A stretch of DNA of 64,000 nt from JAEZAF01 sp964395665 (GTDB taxonomy: Bacteria; Chloroflexota; Anaerolineae; Aggregatilineales; Phototrophicaceae), in NCBI GenBank assembly GCA_964395665.1, contig CAYNDH010000001.1, positions 47,287 to 111,286 on the forward strand. Direction: 5' to 3'. Shown one piece after another: positions 27,380 through 36,957 of this stretch (positions are counted from its first letter, which is position 1; each line of letters starts with the position of its first letter). The notes below the pieces were generated by a model. The model saw only the letters and a list, made by a program, of their open reading frames with translations. It ran no database searches and was not told where the DNA came from. Position numbers and translations under genes: made by a program.

Positions 27380-28768
27380 TCATACAGCAGCGTGAATGGT
27401 TGCAAACTCGTGATAGAAGCGAATTGCCGTCTCGATGCCTTTATGAAACATATCAATATACATATGTTCATTGATACTGTGAGCGCCGCATCCCTTATAG
27501 CCATAAGGCATCAGTACAATCGGCATCCCCAACCGCGCCTGAAATGCCGAAACCACCGGGATGCTGCCGCCAGCACGTGAATATCTCGGGGCCGCCCCCC
27601 ACGCCGCCTCATAAGCCTTAAACACGGCCTGCATTGCCGGAGAATGGCGATCCAGCACTATTCCCGGAGAACCTTCTTCCAACTGACGGATGTCCAGTGT
27701 AACCGTCGCCGGTGTCAGGGAGCGAAGATACGCCGCCACCTGTTCGAAGATCCGGTCCGGGTTCTGGTCCGGCACCAGACGACAGCTAATCTTGGCAAGG
27801 GCTTTTGACGGAATGACCGTCTTGAAGCCTTCACCATAATAGCCGCCTGCAATGCCGTTGATTTCCAGTGTTGGCCGCACACCGATACGCTCATGCAGCC
27901 GGAATTCAGGTTCGCCCCAATGGGCTGGCGCGCCGGTCACATCATCCCATTCCTGCTCCATCAGCGCCGTGACCTGCGAGAGTGTCTGTCGCTCTTCGTC
28001 ACGAAGCGGCTGCACATCCTCATAAAAACCCGGCACTGCGACATGACCGTCATGATCATGGAGCTGCGCCAGTATCTCAGCCAGTGCCTGAATTGGATTA
28101 TGGACACTGCCGCCATAGTGTCCGCTGTGCAGATCACGCTGCGGCCCGGTGACTTCAATCTCGAAGGTGACAATTCCACGCAGGCCATAATCCAGCACTG
28201 GCTGTTGCGTATCGGGCATACTGCCATCTGACACCACACACACATCAGCGCGCAGCATGTCAGTATGATCCGCAACAAACCTGAAGATATGTTCAGAGCC
28301 TGACTCTTCTTCGCCTTCAAACAGGATTTTGAGATTGACCGGGCAGGATTCATCGGCCCTCAACATCGCTTCGATGGCCTTCAGATTGGCGATGACATGG
28401 CCTTTGCTGTCTACCGCACCCCGAGCGTAAACCCGCCCATCTTTCAATATCGGGACGAACGGCTCCGTGTCCCATCCATCGGAGAGGAACGCGGGCTGAA
28501 CATCATAATGGCAGTACAACAGAGCGGTGGGTGCATCCGGCCCCGCCCCCAGCCATTCACCGTACACCAGCGGCAGATAACCTTCCTGTTGATAAATCTG
28601 CGCGCTGATCCCCATCTGCCGCATGTTATCGACCAGCCACAGGGCAGCGCGCTCAACATCCGGCGCGTGTTCTGGCATGGTACTCACACTGGGGATTTTC
28701 AGCAGTTCGATCAGTTCATCCACAAAGCGCAGGCTATGCGCTCCGGCGTATTCAAGTGCTGTTGGCAT
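27380..28768 (-). CDS. M20 family metallopeptidase (dipeptidase-like)
   Basis: Zinc-dependent amino- or dipeptidase of 462 residues in the cytoplasm. Metal-site motifs: LLYCHYDVQP (histidine ligand and catalytic Asp), RGAVDSKG (bridging aspartate), and FEGEEESGS (glutamates). A lid/dimerisation domain lies around residues 200-360 with DLHSGHYGGSVHNP. The final histidine is in GCGAHSINEHMY. It resembles M20A/CNDP-like dipeptidases common in bacteria. Convergent with the STAND operon, and about 76 bp downstream of the histidine phosphatase gene on the same strand. The substrate is not known. Confidence 0.93.
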   Translation of the reverse strand: MPTALEYAGAHSLRFVDELIELLKIPSVSTMPEHAPDVERAALWLVDNMRQMGISAQIYQQEGYLPLVYGEWLGAGPDAPTALLYCHYDVQPAFLSDGWDTEPFVPILKDGRVYARGAVDSKGHVIANLKAIEAMLRADESCPVNLKILFEGEEESGSEHIFRFVADHTDMLRADVCVVSDGSMPDTQQPVLDYGLRGIVTFEIEVTGPQRDLHSGHYGGSVHNPIQALAEILAQLHDHDGHVAVPGFYEDVQPLRDEERQTLSQVTALMEQEWDDVTGAPAHWGEPEFRLHERIGVRPTLEINGIAGGYYGEGFKTVIPSKALAKISCRLVPDQNPDRIFEQVAAYLRSLTPATVTLDIRQLEEGSPGIVLDRHSPAMQAVFKAYEAAWGAAPRYSRAGGSIPVVSAFQARLGMPIVLMPYGYKGCGAHSINEHMYIDMFHKGIETAIRFYHEFATIHAAV

Positions 28769-28844
28769 GGAGAGCTATCCATTTCTGTTCCGGATAATCA
28801 CAGTGGCTGCTTTGTCTGATACCGATGCCGACGCCAGGCCGCTC

Positions 28845-29600
28845 TTAATGCGTCATCAGCTCCGCCGGAAGGTGATCCACACGGTTGACGTAACGGATAC
28901 GCATTTCACGGATGGTCGTGAAGAAATCAATGCGGGTGATAGCGGTATTCCAGTGATTGAAGTAAAAGCCTGATCCCGGCAGGCTGCCCGTCAGCGCTTT
29001 AATCAGCGAATCGATAAATGTCCCATGCGAGACAAGTGCGACACAATCATCCGCTGTTTCAGGCTCCTTCGCCCAGCGGCGCAGTGTGTCCGCCACTCGG
29101 ATCGCCCTCCCCTGACAGCTCGCCAGATCTTCATAGGCGCTGGTCGGCAGCCACCATCCGTCTTCAGTGATCAGGTCGGGCAGCATGTAATCGGGGAATT
29201 CTTCGGTGATCTGCGACCGTGTCAGCCCGCCATGGCCGGTATAGGCCCCTTCATTTTCGAGATACACACCGCCATGCTCATGGATGTCTATCCAGACATG
29301 GGCGTTCATCTTCAGGGCTTTTGCAAGCGGCTGTGCGGTTTGCAGGGCGCGGTGCATCGCGCTGCAATACAGCTTATTGATCCGTGACGGATAATGTTCT
29401 GTATAGGCGCTGGCCTTCGGCAGATCCAACTCGCCTTCTTTATCGAGTTTTTCCATACTGCACATCAGATAATCCGCCAGAAGCTGCGCCTGCTTCTTAC
29501 CGACTTCGGTCAGCTCGGGATCATGTACACGCGCAACCGGCTCCTGTTCCAGCAGCGCATTATTGTACGACTGACCGTGTCGAATGAGATAAAGTTCCAT
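28845..29600 (-). CDS. Histidine phosphatase family protein
   Basis: Phosphoglycerate-mutase-like phosphatase of 251 residues. The catalytic RHGQS is at 8-12 (H9 is the phospho-acceptor), an acid/base region lies after the SRINKLYCSAMHRALQTAQPL arginine motif, and the second histidine is in LVSHGTFID. The length is slightly above that of small members, with an insertion around 110-160 that could set substrate choice. The family covers sugar-phosphate, nucleotide and protein phosphatases, and no sequence feature here decides between them. Same strand as the M20 gene, upstream of it. The 29601-29950 interval is AT-rich with a 6-bp CTGACA/TGTCAG hairpin near 29644 and no gene. Confidence 0.9.
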   Translation of the reverse strand: MELYLIRHGQSYNNALLEQEPVARVHDPELTEVGKKQAQLLADYLMCSMEKLDKEGELDLPKASAYTEHYPSRINKLYCSAMHRALQTAQPLAKALKMNAHVWIDIHEHGGVYLENEGAYTGHGGLTRSQITEEFPDYMLPDLITEDGWWLPTSAYEDLASCQGRAIRVADTLRRWAKEPETADDCVALVSHGTFIDSLIKALTGSLPGSGFYFNHWNTAITRIDFFTTIREMRIRYVNRVDHLPAELMTH

Positions 29601-29950
29601 GTCTGTTCCTATAGTTGATTGACTTGATTAAACCGATTGAATACTGACACCTTGTCAGAGGTCGTTATAGTGGCCTAGTCTGCTTAACACCTGATATTTT
29701 GTCAAAGGCCAATTAGACAGCCGCGCAGGTCGGCACTCATAATACAGCAACCACAATCATCAGATAGTTTCAAATAGAAAACGAACATCTGATACCTCAC
29801 AAGCGTTACCCTGACTCAACATACTATTAATTTTCAGTTGATAAGTTGCGTAAATTTCGAAATTCCTTAAGCTGTTCTTATCGAAGGCGTACATAACACG
29901 TCCGTTCATCATAAAGCACAGAAGTCAGCAACACATTGGAGATCAGTGCT

Positions 29951-31945
29951 ATGCATCGGCAAGTAAACATCCCCCACATCACCACAGCGTTCATAACATT
30001 GATACTGTTCGCACTGCTCATCTTTACAACAGATGGATCCAGCGTCAGTACAGCCGCTTCATCTGCACCGGAGTCCTTTGAGCAGGCTGATGATTTCAAT
30101 CAGCCAACACGCTCCGCACAGGATCAGCAGGCTGAATATGACCAGCAGGTCACACCACGTTTCACACTGGTTTTGCTTCCAACGGCTACACGAACACCGA
30201 CACCCATCAAGCTGGGCAATTTTGTGTGGGATGATCTGGATAAGGATGGTCGACAGGATGCTGGCGAGCCGGGTATCCCCGGCGTTACAGTACAACTCTG
30301 GAATTCTACAAAAACCTCCCTGTACGCCCAAACCACGACTAACGCCAGCGGGATTTATTCACTCACCGCGCCGCTGCCGGGGCAGTATCGCATCCGGGTC
30401 CTGCTGCCCGGCCCTAATGATCAGTTCACATTGATGGATCAGGCAGGCGGCGATAATCAACTGGACAGTGACATCTTTCCCAGCGGTACCCACACTGGCT
30501 TCACTGATACCATTACCATTGCCAGCAATGTGATCTCAATGACCAATATTGATGCAGGCATTATCGTCTATCGTCCCCCAACCCCTACCCGCACACCGAC
30601 ACCCATCAATCTGGGCAATTTTGTGTGGAATGACTATAATGGTAATGGCATTCAGGACGCGGGAGAAGATGGACTGGTCGGCATTACCGTGCAGTTATGG
30701 AATAACGCAAAAACCCACCTGTACAGCCAAACGCAGACCAACGCCAGCGGGATTTATTCACTCACCGCGCCGATCCCGGGGCAGTATCGTATCCGTGTGC
30801 TGGCTCCTGCTGGCGCAGGTTTTACCCTGAAGGATCAGGGCGTTGATGATACCAGGGATAGTGACATCTCCCCTATTGGCCCCAATACAGGCTTTACCGA
30901 TACCATCTTCATTGCCAGCAACGTGATCTCAATCACCAAAATTGATGCGGGATTGATCAATGTCCCGGCCACACCCACACCAACCCAAACCTTTACGCCA
31001 TCGCAGACGCCGACCAGCACGGAGCCTGTTGCGGAAGAGACGCTGGTCCGCCCTGCGGGAATCGACACGCTGGCGATTTTCGGCAAAAAGGACAAGACCT
31101 TTACCCTTATCGATACGCTGGACACCAACCCACCCTCCAGCAGTTTCATGATTTATCTGTCCTCTGCGCCTAAGAAGGGGAAATTCATCATGGGTGACTG
31201 GGATGGTGACGGTCAGCAGACGCCTGCACTGTTTAAGAAGGGTACCCTCTGGTACACCAATCAGATTGGCGCAGCAGCGGTCTGGCAGAGCGTTCAGCTT
31301 GAAGACTATGGCAAGATCGCCGTGGTCGCAGGCCGCTTCCATCCGGCCTTCACCAATGACTGCTTCGGCGTCGTGCAGATGAAAAATGTACCCGAAGGTC
31401 ACAATTTCGCACTGCGCTATACCTGTGAACTGCTGACCGCTTCTCCACCCAGCGGCATTCAGACGCAGTGGATCGACATCAACCTGAAAGGTTCTGGAAA
31501 ATATCAGTTCGTGGCCGGGGACTGGAACGGTGATGGACTGGATTCGATTGCCGTCCGGCGCGATAAGAAGATCAAGTGGGGAAATGTCACACCGGCCAGC
31601 GGCGCAGCGGTATTCACAGCGGTTCAGAAATTCAAGACACCGGACGCTAATTACGGAACCCTCATCAGCGGGGATTGGAACAATGACGGTATTGATACCT
31701 TCGGGATATTTGTAAAGCAGAGCCGCGCATTCTACTACCGTGACGACCTCAGCAAACCGAAAGTCGCGCCATTCGTGCAGCAGCTTGGGATCAATATCAA
31801 GAAACCCATCGCATCATCGTGGCGTAAGACCCACCTGTTGCCAGCATCACAGGCCGGAGATCAGATGCCGCTGCCGGATATTCCAGATGTACCGGACGTG
31901 CTGGATCTGCCAGCCATACCGGTCCCATCCACACCCGAACGCTAA
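29951..31945 (+). CDS. Secreted surface protein with two SdrD-B-like repeats and FG-GAP/VCBS-like repeats
   Basis: 664 residues from ATG 29951, which has GGAG 10 bases upstream (an upstream TTG at 29936 is less likely). The order is: signal peptide with AFITLILFALLIFTT, a TPTPI linker, two SdrD B-like beta domains (each beginning LGNFVWxD and ending GQYRIRV), a second TPTP linker, then FG-GAP-like repeats with Ca-binding GDWDGDGQ, GDWNGDGLD, GDWNNDGID loops. A P/D-rich tail ends the protein. No sortase motif is seen. The two B repeats are nearly identical in DNA, showing recent duplication. It is likely an extracellular adhesive or structural protein. The function is not recognised. Confidence 0.85.
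   Translation: MHRQVNIPHITTAFITLILFALLIFTTDGSSVSTAASSAPESFEQADDFNQPTRSAQDQQAEYDQQVTPRFTLVLLPTATRTPTPIKLGNFVWDDLDKDGRQDAGEPGIPGVTVQLWNSTKTSLYAQTTTNASGIYSLTAPLPGQYRIRVLLPGPNDQFTLMDQAGGDNQLDSDIFPSGTHTGFTDTITIASNVISMTNIDAGIIVYRPPTPTRTPTPINLGNFVWNDYNGNGIQDAGEDGLVGITVQLWNNAKTHLYSQTQTNASGIYSLTAPIPGQYRIRVLAPAGAGFTLKDQGVDDTRDSDISPIGPNTGFTDTIFIASNVISITKIDAGLINVPATPTPTQTFTPSQTPTSTEPVAEETLVRPAGIDTLAIFGKKDKTFTLIDTLDTNPPSSSFMIYLSSAPKKGKFIMGDWDGDGQQTPALFKKGTLWYTNQIGAAAVWQSVQLEDYGKIAVVAGRFHPAFTNDCFGVVQMKNVPEGHNFALRYTCELLTASPPSGIQTQWIDINLKGSGKYQFVAGDWNGDGLDSIAVRRDKKIKWGNVTPASGAAVFTAVQKFKTPDANYGTLISGDWNNDGIDTFGIFVKQSRAFYYRDDLSKPKVAPFVQQLGINIKKPIASSWRKTHLLPASQAGDQMPLPDIPDVPDVLDLPAIPVPSTPER
30194..30991 (+). repeat. 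Two 399-bp internal direct repeats (SdrD-B-like domains)
   Basis: Copy 1 begins at ACACCGACACCC 30194 and copy 2 at 30593, an exact period of 133 codons. Anchors such as GCCAGCGGGATTTATTCACT recur at the same offset. Runs of identity at synonymous positions point to a recent duplication or gene conversion within the gene. Confidence 0.85.
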
Positions 31946-31962
31946 ACGCCAGATATCAGAAC

Positions 31963-32000
31963 AAAAAGCTGCCCCGCAAATACTCACGGGGCAGCTTTTT
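31963..32000. terminator. Bidirectional intrinsic terminator
   Basis: A 14-bp stem AAAAAGCTGCCCCG (31963-31976) with CGGGGCAGCTTTTT (31987-32000), 10-base loop, between the convergent 29951-31945 gene and the 32080-34857 gene. The T-run is present on both strands, so it can end both transcripts. Confidence 0.9.
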
Positions 32001-32017
32001 ATTCTATCAGATTGCAA

Positions 32018-32070
32018 CCGGCCAACAGCGGCTAACAGCGGCCAGCAACTGACAGCATCCGCCAGCAGGG
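32018..32070. repeat. Intergenic short repeats (GGCCAACAGC-like)
   Basis: GGCCAACAGC, GGCTAACAGC and GGCCAGCAAC follow each other directly, then ACTGACAGC and CCGCCAGC. The motif is related to the CAGCCAG and GCAGGTA runs at 11404, 40486 and 60451. It lies between the terminator and the stop codon of the large secreted protein. Confidence 0.45.
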
Positions 32071-32079
32071 TTCATTAGG

Positions 32080-34857
32080 TTACGGCTGTGGCAGGTCCAG
32101 CGGATTCACTGAGAAACCTGCATTCAGACCGACCGGAACCGCAACCACACTCACGTTATCGACAAAGTACTTGCCCTTTGTGCCGTTAAAGCGGACGACC
32201 AGCTTGATCTTTGTCGGTTTACCGCCAAGGATCGTGGTCTGCGCGTACTTGGTATAGGCCGTGGTGCCCTTATCGACCACCAGTTTCAGCTTATCCTTGG
32301 AGCCATCTTCATAGCGGATCTTCACCAATGTACGGGCTGCACCCGACTGGACGTTCTTACCCTGTGCATTGAAGCTGACCACAAGGGATTCACTGGTCGT
32401 GAGACTGCTCACATCAAGCTTCTGCACCAGACGCGAATTTTCGGTGGGGCTTTTCTTGAACATGAACGCGCACTGGCCTTCATAGGCGAAGAGCTTTTCA
32501 GGCTTGTTGCATTTCACCTTTTCGCCCTTGCCATTCTTGACGGTCCAGTGGGTGGGCACACCTTCCGCATCCATGCCACCTTCAAAGCCACCGTTCAGCA
32601 CCAACTGACGGCCACCCACCGGAATCGGCGTCTCGGTCGGCGGGACCGATGTCATCGGCGGCGGGAGGGTTGGCGGTGTTGACGTCACATTGATGGTGAC
32701 CGTTGCCACCGGGCTGGACGTCTTGCCATCCTGGGCCTTGTAGGTAAAACTGTCAACTCCTGTGTAACCGGCGACCGGGACATAGGTGAACGACCCGTCC
32801 AGATTCAGGTTGAAGCTCTGCGCGTGCGATGGAGAAGAATTAAGCAGCGCCGTGAGCGGATCGCCGTTGAAGTCGCTATCGTTCTTCAGAACGCCGTCCG
32901 CCGCACCAACGACCAGCGGCGTATCCCGAAGAACCGAGTAGCTGTCATTCGCCACCACCGGCGCGACATTGGGATCAACAGGTTTCAACAGCGCAATTTT
33001 ACCAGTGGGCGAGCTTTCGCCGCCGAACTCCGCCACATAGATATTGCCGTTACGCAGGTCCTCAACAAGATCCAGCGGACTGTCGAGGCTGGTAAAACCT
33101 GTAATGCCGTACTCGGCATTCACAATATCAAGGTTGGGGACCCCGGGTGTCAGGGCGACGATATCATCACCTAAACTGTACCGCGTGACGAGCAGCTTAC
33201 CACGCAGGTTTCCGTCGTAGATATTGGTTTTATATTCGATCACACCATTCGGTGAACTGTTCTTTGAGAACTGATAGGCATATCCACGCCAGTTACGATC
33301 CGGGTAGACGTCAACCACGTAGCCATTATTCGGACCCTCTGTGACAATCTCCGCCGGATCTACGCCTGCGGTCGGGTTTCCGCCATTTGCCACCCATTCG
33401 CAGCGCGTGGGATTCGGATGTCCATAATACCCACCCCCTACTACGCGGAACACATAGTCAAACTGTGTGGGCACATTAAAAACCTGCGGCGGCTCAAGAC
33501 CCTCATAGGTGTAATTACCGAAGAGCGCCTTATCAATACGGTTCTGGCATGGGATAGTGGCATCGTATGAGGGGTGGCTGCGACCAGGAACGGTTCCTCC
33601 TGCTGCCGAGCCATTGGTGGGGACATAAAGCTGACCGTTGCTGTGCCAGATGAGATCGTAAGCGTTACGGATACCCGTAGCATAGATCGTCACCGGCGCA
33701 CCGGGTTTGGTCGGATCATAATGTGAAGCCGGGACTGCACCCAGTCCATAATTCTGGGCAAAGATAATCTCATCATTGCTATCGACATTTGCAGTTCTGA
33801 CGTTCAGCACCCCGTGGTTCGCAACGTGCTGTTCGAGCAGCGCCGGGTCGATACGCAGCACGGCGGCGCTCAGCAGCACTTCGGGTTCCTCTCCCCATGC
33901 CGGATCATGCCGGCCCATGGCGGTAATGCTGCCCTGTGTCAGATACAGAGCGCCGTCCGGCCCATAGACAATGCTGTTGCTCAGGTGATCTTTACGCGAG
34001 CGGGGAAGGCCATCGATATAATCAGTCTTTGACCAGCTTTCCGAACCCGTGCCGATATTGGCGCCGATGATCTTGCTGAGTCGTCCGGTAAAATGCTTGC
34101 CATCCGTCCCACCGGTGTAAGGATCATTATTGACCACCCACAGCACAATGTTGTTCGGCGTGGACGAAGGGTGCTCGGCCATACCGATCAGCGCACGTCC
34201 CGTGAAATTGCTGATCGTGTGAGCGAGTGTCAGCTTGGCATCGGGATTGATATTAAAGACACGGATCACACCGCCAGCCGTCGTTGCATAAAGCCGGTTA
34301 TCCTTCGGGATGACCAGCGTTGTATATTGAGCGACCAGCCCCGGTAGCGTAGCGACTTCCTTGGTAAACTCCACCGGTGTCTCGGATATCCCATCATCGG
34401 TCCCGGTCGTAAATGACATGGTGTGGGGATCGAAAGAATTCCCCTGTTGATCCTTTACGCCGCTGGTCACGACGTAGGTATACTCGGTATTTGGGGCAAG
34501 CAGAGAGGTTGGCGTTAAGATGATGGCATCGTTACCGCCTGTAGTGTTGAGATTCGCGGCGACTTTAGCCGCCGGATTGCCCGTCGGATGCAGATAGACA
34601 GTCGCTGCAGTGAGGCTGTCCGGGTCAACGCCGTTACCGGCAATCGCGGGGAAGCTAACATCCGCTGCAACACCCGCGTTAAGCAGGACATTGACTTCAC
34701 CGTTTGCAGGACGTGTGGCTGTCACACGGGGCGGATCATCGCGACCAGGCAGAGGAATCGGCTGCGCCTGCCCGACATCTGGAAACTGACCGATACTTAA
34801 CACGGTCAGGATAAGCATCGTACACACGGTGAAAATAAGAAAACGTGCGTTTCGCAT
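32080..34857 (-). CDS. Large secreted beta-propeller protein with Ig-like and cadherin-like domains
   Basis: 925 residues. Signal peptide (1-31, FTVCTMLILTVLSIG), then a SbsA/Big_5-like Ig domain (42-155: TATRPANGEVNV ... VVTSGVKDQQGN ... MSFTTGTD), then a six-bladed-type beta-propeller resembling sugar dehydrogenase/NHL proteins (165-640: DRLYATTAGGVIRVF, SIVYGPDGALYLTQG, YDLIWHSNGQLYVPTN, NGNIYVAEFG), a cadherin-like/VCBS repeat (645-740: NDSDFNGDPL ... GSFTYVPVAGYTG), a P/T-rich linker, and a C-terminal carbohydrate-binding-like jelly roll (NGGFEGG ... FVDNVSV). A PQQ/sugar oxidoreductase function is possible but not shown. Convergent with the SdrD-like gene. Confidence 0.83.
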   Translation of the reverse strand: MRNARFLIFTVCTMLILTVLSIGQFPDVGQAQPIPLPGRDDPPRVTATRPANGEVNVLLNAGVAADVSFPAIAGNGVDPDSLTAATVYLHPTGNPAAKVAANLNTTGGNDAIILTPTSLLAPNTEYTYVVTSGVKDQQGNSFDPHTMSFTTGTDDGISETPVEFTKEVATLPGLVAQYTTLVIPKDNRLYATTAGGVIRVFNINPDAKLTLAHTISNFTGRALIGMAEHPSSTPNNIVLWVVNNDPYTGGTDGKHFTGRLSKIIGANIGTGSESWSKTDYIDGLPRSRKDHLSNSIVYGPDGALYLTQGSITAMGRHDPAWGEEPEVLLSAAVLRIDPALLEQHVANHGVLNVRTANVDSNDEIIFAQNYGLGAVPASHYDPTKPGAPVTIYATGIRNAYDLIWHSNGQLYVPTNGSAAGGTVPGRSHPSYDATIPCQNRIDKALFGNYTYEGLEPPQVFNVPTQFDYVFRVVGGGYYGHPNPTRCEWVANGGNPTAGVDPAEIVTEGPNNGYVVDVYPDRNWRGYAYQFSKNSSPNGVIEYKTNIYDGNLRGKLLVTRYSLGDDIVALTPGVPNLDIVNAEYGITGFTSLDSPLDLVEDLRNGNIYVAEFGGESSPTGKIALLKPVDPNVAPVVANDSYSVLRDTPLVVGAADGVLKNDSDFNGDPLTALLNSSPSHAQSFNLNLDGSFTYVPVAGYTGVDSFTYKAQDGKTSSPVATVTINVTSTPPTLPPPMTSVPPTETPIPVGGRQLVLNGGFEGGMDAEGVPTHWTVKNGKGEKVKCNKPEKLFAYEGQCAFMFKKSPTENSRLVQKLDVSSLTTSESLVVSFNAQGKNVQSGAARTLVKIRYEDGSKDKLKLVVDKGTTAYTKYAQTTILGGKPTKIKLVVRFNGTKGKYFVDNVSVVAVPVGLNAGFSVNPLDLPQP

Positions 34858-35105
34858 CTATATATCTCTCCAAACGACTAGGTGTTTGCCTGAGTTGTAA
34901 ACCATTTTAAAACTTTAATTCGTATTCGTTGAGTCTTATGCAGCATTTAACTGATAAATTTACGATATTCGGATCGCGTGGAGAGCGTCGTCCACCATCC
35001 TGTAGTAACGGATCAGCCAGTGAAAGCTGCGATCAGGTTCGATATCAGGACTACAAGTAACACAGCACACTTTTATCCGTGACCGTGACAGAAAATGGAG
35101 ACGAA

Positions 35106-36194
35106 ATGGCAGATATTCTTGGCCTGCATCATATTACGCTGGTCTGTTCCAATGCCCAGCAGACCATCGACTTCTATACCAGCGTACTGGGGTTGAGGCT
35201 GGTCAAGCTCACCGTGAATTTCGATGATCCCGGTTCGTATCACCTCTATTTTGGCAACGAAACCGGCGCACCCGGCTCCGCTGTCACCTTCTTTGAATGG
35301 CCACAGGCCGCTCCCGGCAAACCCGGCATTGGCGGGACGCACCATGTCGCCCTGACCGTCGAGACACCCGATGCGCTGCGCAAATGGAAGCGCTATCTGA
35401 ATGATCAGGGCGTCTCGACACGGGGGATTTACGATCGCGTCTACTTTCAGTCACTGTATTTCACCGATCCTGACGGCACTATTCTTGAACTGGCAACCCG
35501 TGGCCCCGGTTGGACAGTCGATGAGGAGGCGGCATCACTGGGTGAAGCCGAACAGACTCCCCCATCCGAACTGATGCTCGAAGGCCGTGACGAATCCGTT
35601 ATTGCGGCTGAAACATGGCCGGAACCGGTCACGCACATCACCGACGACATGGCGCTGACACAGGGGATGCATCACATCTCGGCGATGGCATCGAACATCG
35701 AGCGAACTCATGCGTTCTATCATGAGGTACTCGGCCTGCGCCTGCTGAAACGCACCTATAATTTCGACGATCCGAACTCCAAACACTGGTACTGGGGGGC
35801 AGAATCCGGCGAACCGGGGACACTCATCACCTATTTCGAGCGCGATCCCCGCAGGACACGGCGCGCCCAGATGGGAACCGGACAGACGCATCATTTCGCG
35901 TTCACGGTCAGGGATGAAGCCGAGCAGCTTGAATTCCGCGAACGGCTGCTGCGGGCCGACATCCGAGTCTCGGGTGTGATGGAGCGGACGTACTTTAAGA
36001 GCATCTACACGCAGGACCCCGACGGCCATATTGTGGAACTGGCAACCGCCGGGCCGGGTTTTGCTGTCGATGAGCCACTGGATCATTTAGGATCATCGCT
36101 TCAACTTCCACCATGGCTGGAAGAACAACGTTCGGAAATTGAGCGCACCGTCAGCCCTGTGACGGTCCCGGCATGGCCGCTGGTGCAATCATGA
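35106..36194 (+). CDS. Tandem VOC-domain ring-cleaving dioxygenase (MhqO-like)
   Basis: 362 residues from ATG 35106 (GGAG seven bases upstream). Two vicinal-oxygen-chelate domains in tandem: one starts GLHHITLVCSNAQQTIDFY and ends DPDGTILELATRGPGW, the second starts GMHHISAMASNIERTHAFY and ends DPDGHIVELATAGPGF. The metal ligands (H at the start, H of THHVA/THHFA, E of the ELAT ends) are all visible. This matches MhqO/LinE-like enzymes that cleave hydroquinones, often induced by quinone stress. The next gene overlaps by 4 bp and encodes the usual partner esterase. Confidence 0.9.
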   Translation: MADILGLHHITLVCSNAQQTIDFYTSVLGLRLVKLTVNFDDPGSYHLYFGNETGAPGSAVTFFEWPQAAPGKPGIGGTHHVALTVETPDALRKWKRYLNDQGVSTRGIYDRVYFQSLYFTDPDGTILELATRGPGWTVDEEAASLGEAEQTPPSELMLEGRDESVIAAETWPEPVTHITDDMALTQGMHHISAMASNIERTHAFYHEVLGLRLLKRTYNFDDPNSKHWYWGAESGEPGTLITYFERDPRRTRRAQMGTGQTHHFAFTVRDEAEQLEFRERLLRADIRVSGVMERTYFKSIYTQDPDGHIVELATAGPGFAVDEPLDHLGSSLQLPPWLEEQRSEIERTVSPVTVPAWPLVQS

Positions 36195-36841
36195 CACAAT
36201 TCGCAATCCATCGTGATCAACCCGTCTATACCTTCGGCACTCGGCTGGAAGAAGCAAAGGCCGCCGTGATCATGCTGCACGGGCGCGGCGCATCGGCACA
36301 GGATATCCTTGGCATCGCCGCTGAACTCAATATCCCGGAGATCGCATGGTTCGCGCCGCAGGCTTACCAGCACACATGGTATCCGCAGCGCTTCATCGCC
36401 CCACTGGAAGCCAACGAGCCGTGGCTGTCTTCTGCACTGGCGAAGATCGACATGCAGATCGATGAACTTCAGCAGGCCGGGCTGTCAGCCAGTCAGATTG
36501 CCCTGCTCGGATTTTCACAGGGCGCATGTCTTGCTGTTGAATACGCCGCCCGTAATCCGCAGCGCTACGGCGGTGTGATCGTCTTCAGCGGCGGGCTGAT
36601 CGGCCCAGAGGATGGTCCACTGGATCACTATCCCCCTGAAGCTGATCTTCAGCAGACACCGGTTTTCCTTGGGTGCAGCGATGTGGATTTTCACATCCCG
36701 GTGACACGTGTCCACCAGACCGCTGACATCCTGACGGGGATGAATGCGCAGGTCGATGTGCGGATTTATCCCAACATGGGCCATCAGATCAATCAGGATG
36801 AACTGTCGGCGGCGGACAGCCTGCTGCGGTCACTGATCTGA
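36191..36841 (+). CDS. Alpha/beta hydrolase, MhqD-like carboxylesterase/phospholipase
   Basis: 216 residues from ATG 36191, which overlaps the dioxygenase stop (ATGA). The nucleophile elbow is GFSQG, oxyanion motif MLHGRGASAQD near the N-terminus, catalytic Asp in GCSDVDFHIP and histidine in MGHQINQ. Small carboxylesterases of this type accompany MhqO dioxygenases in quinone-detoxification operons. A longer reading from 36173 is possible but has no ribosome site advantage. Cytoplasmic; no signal peptide. Confidence 0.9.
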   Translation: MTQFAIHRDQPVYTFGTRLEEAKAAVIMLHGRGASAQDILGIAAELNIPEIAWFAPQAYQHTWYPQRFIAPLEANEPWLSSALAKIDMQIDELQQAGLSASQIALLGFSQGACLAVEYAARNPQRYGGVIVFSGGLIGPEDGPLDHYPPEADLQQTPVFLGCSDVDFHIPVTRVHQTADILTGMNAQVDVRIYPNMGHQINQDELSAADSLLRSLI

Positions 36842-36957
36842 GCATATCAACTGCGCTTGGCATCTGTGGCCTTGCTTACACGATCTCGCAATAGCACAAT
36901 CAGGGCAGGATTGGGTTTTGTTTTATTGAATCAGCTTCATACTTAAGGAAGGATCAC

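Noticed and set aside
30194..30991. CRISPR-like repeat
   Set aside because: Repeats are long, in-frame protein-domain copies without spacers.
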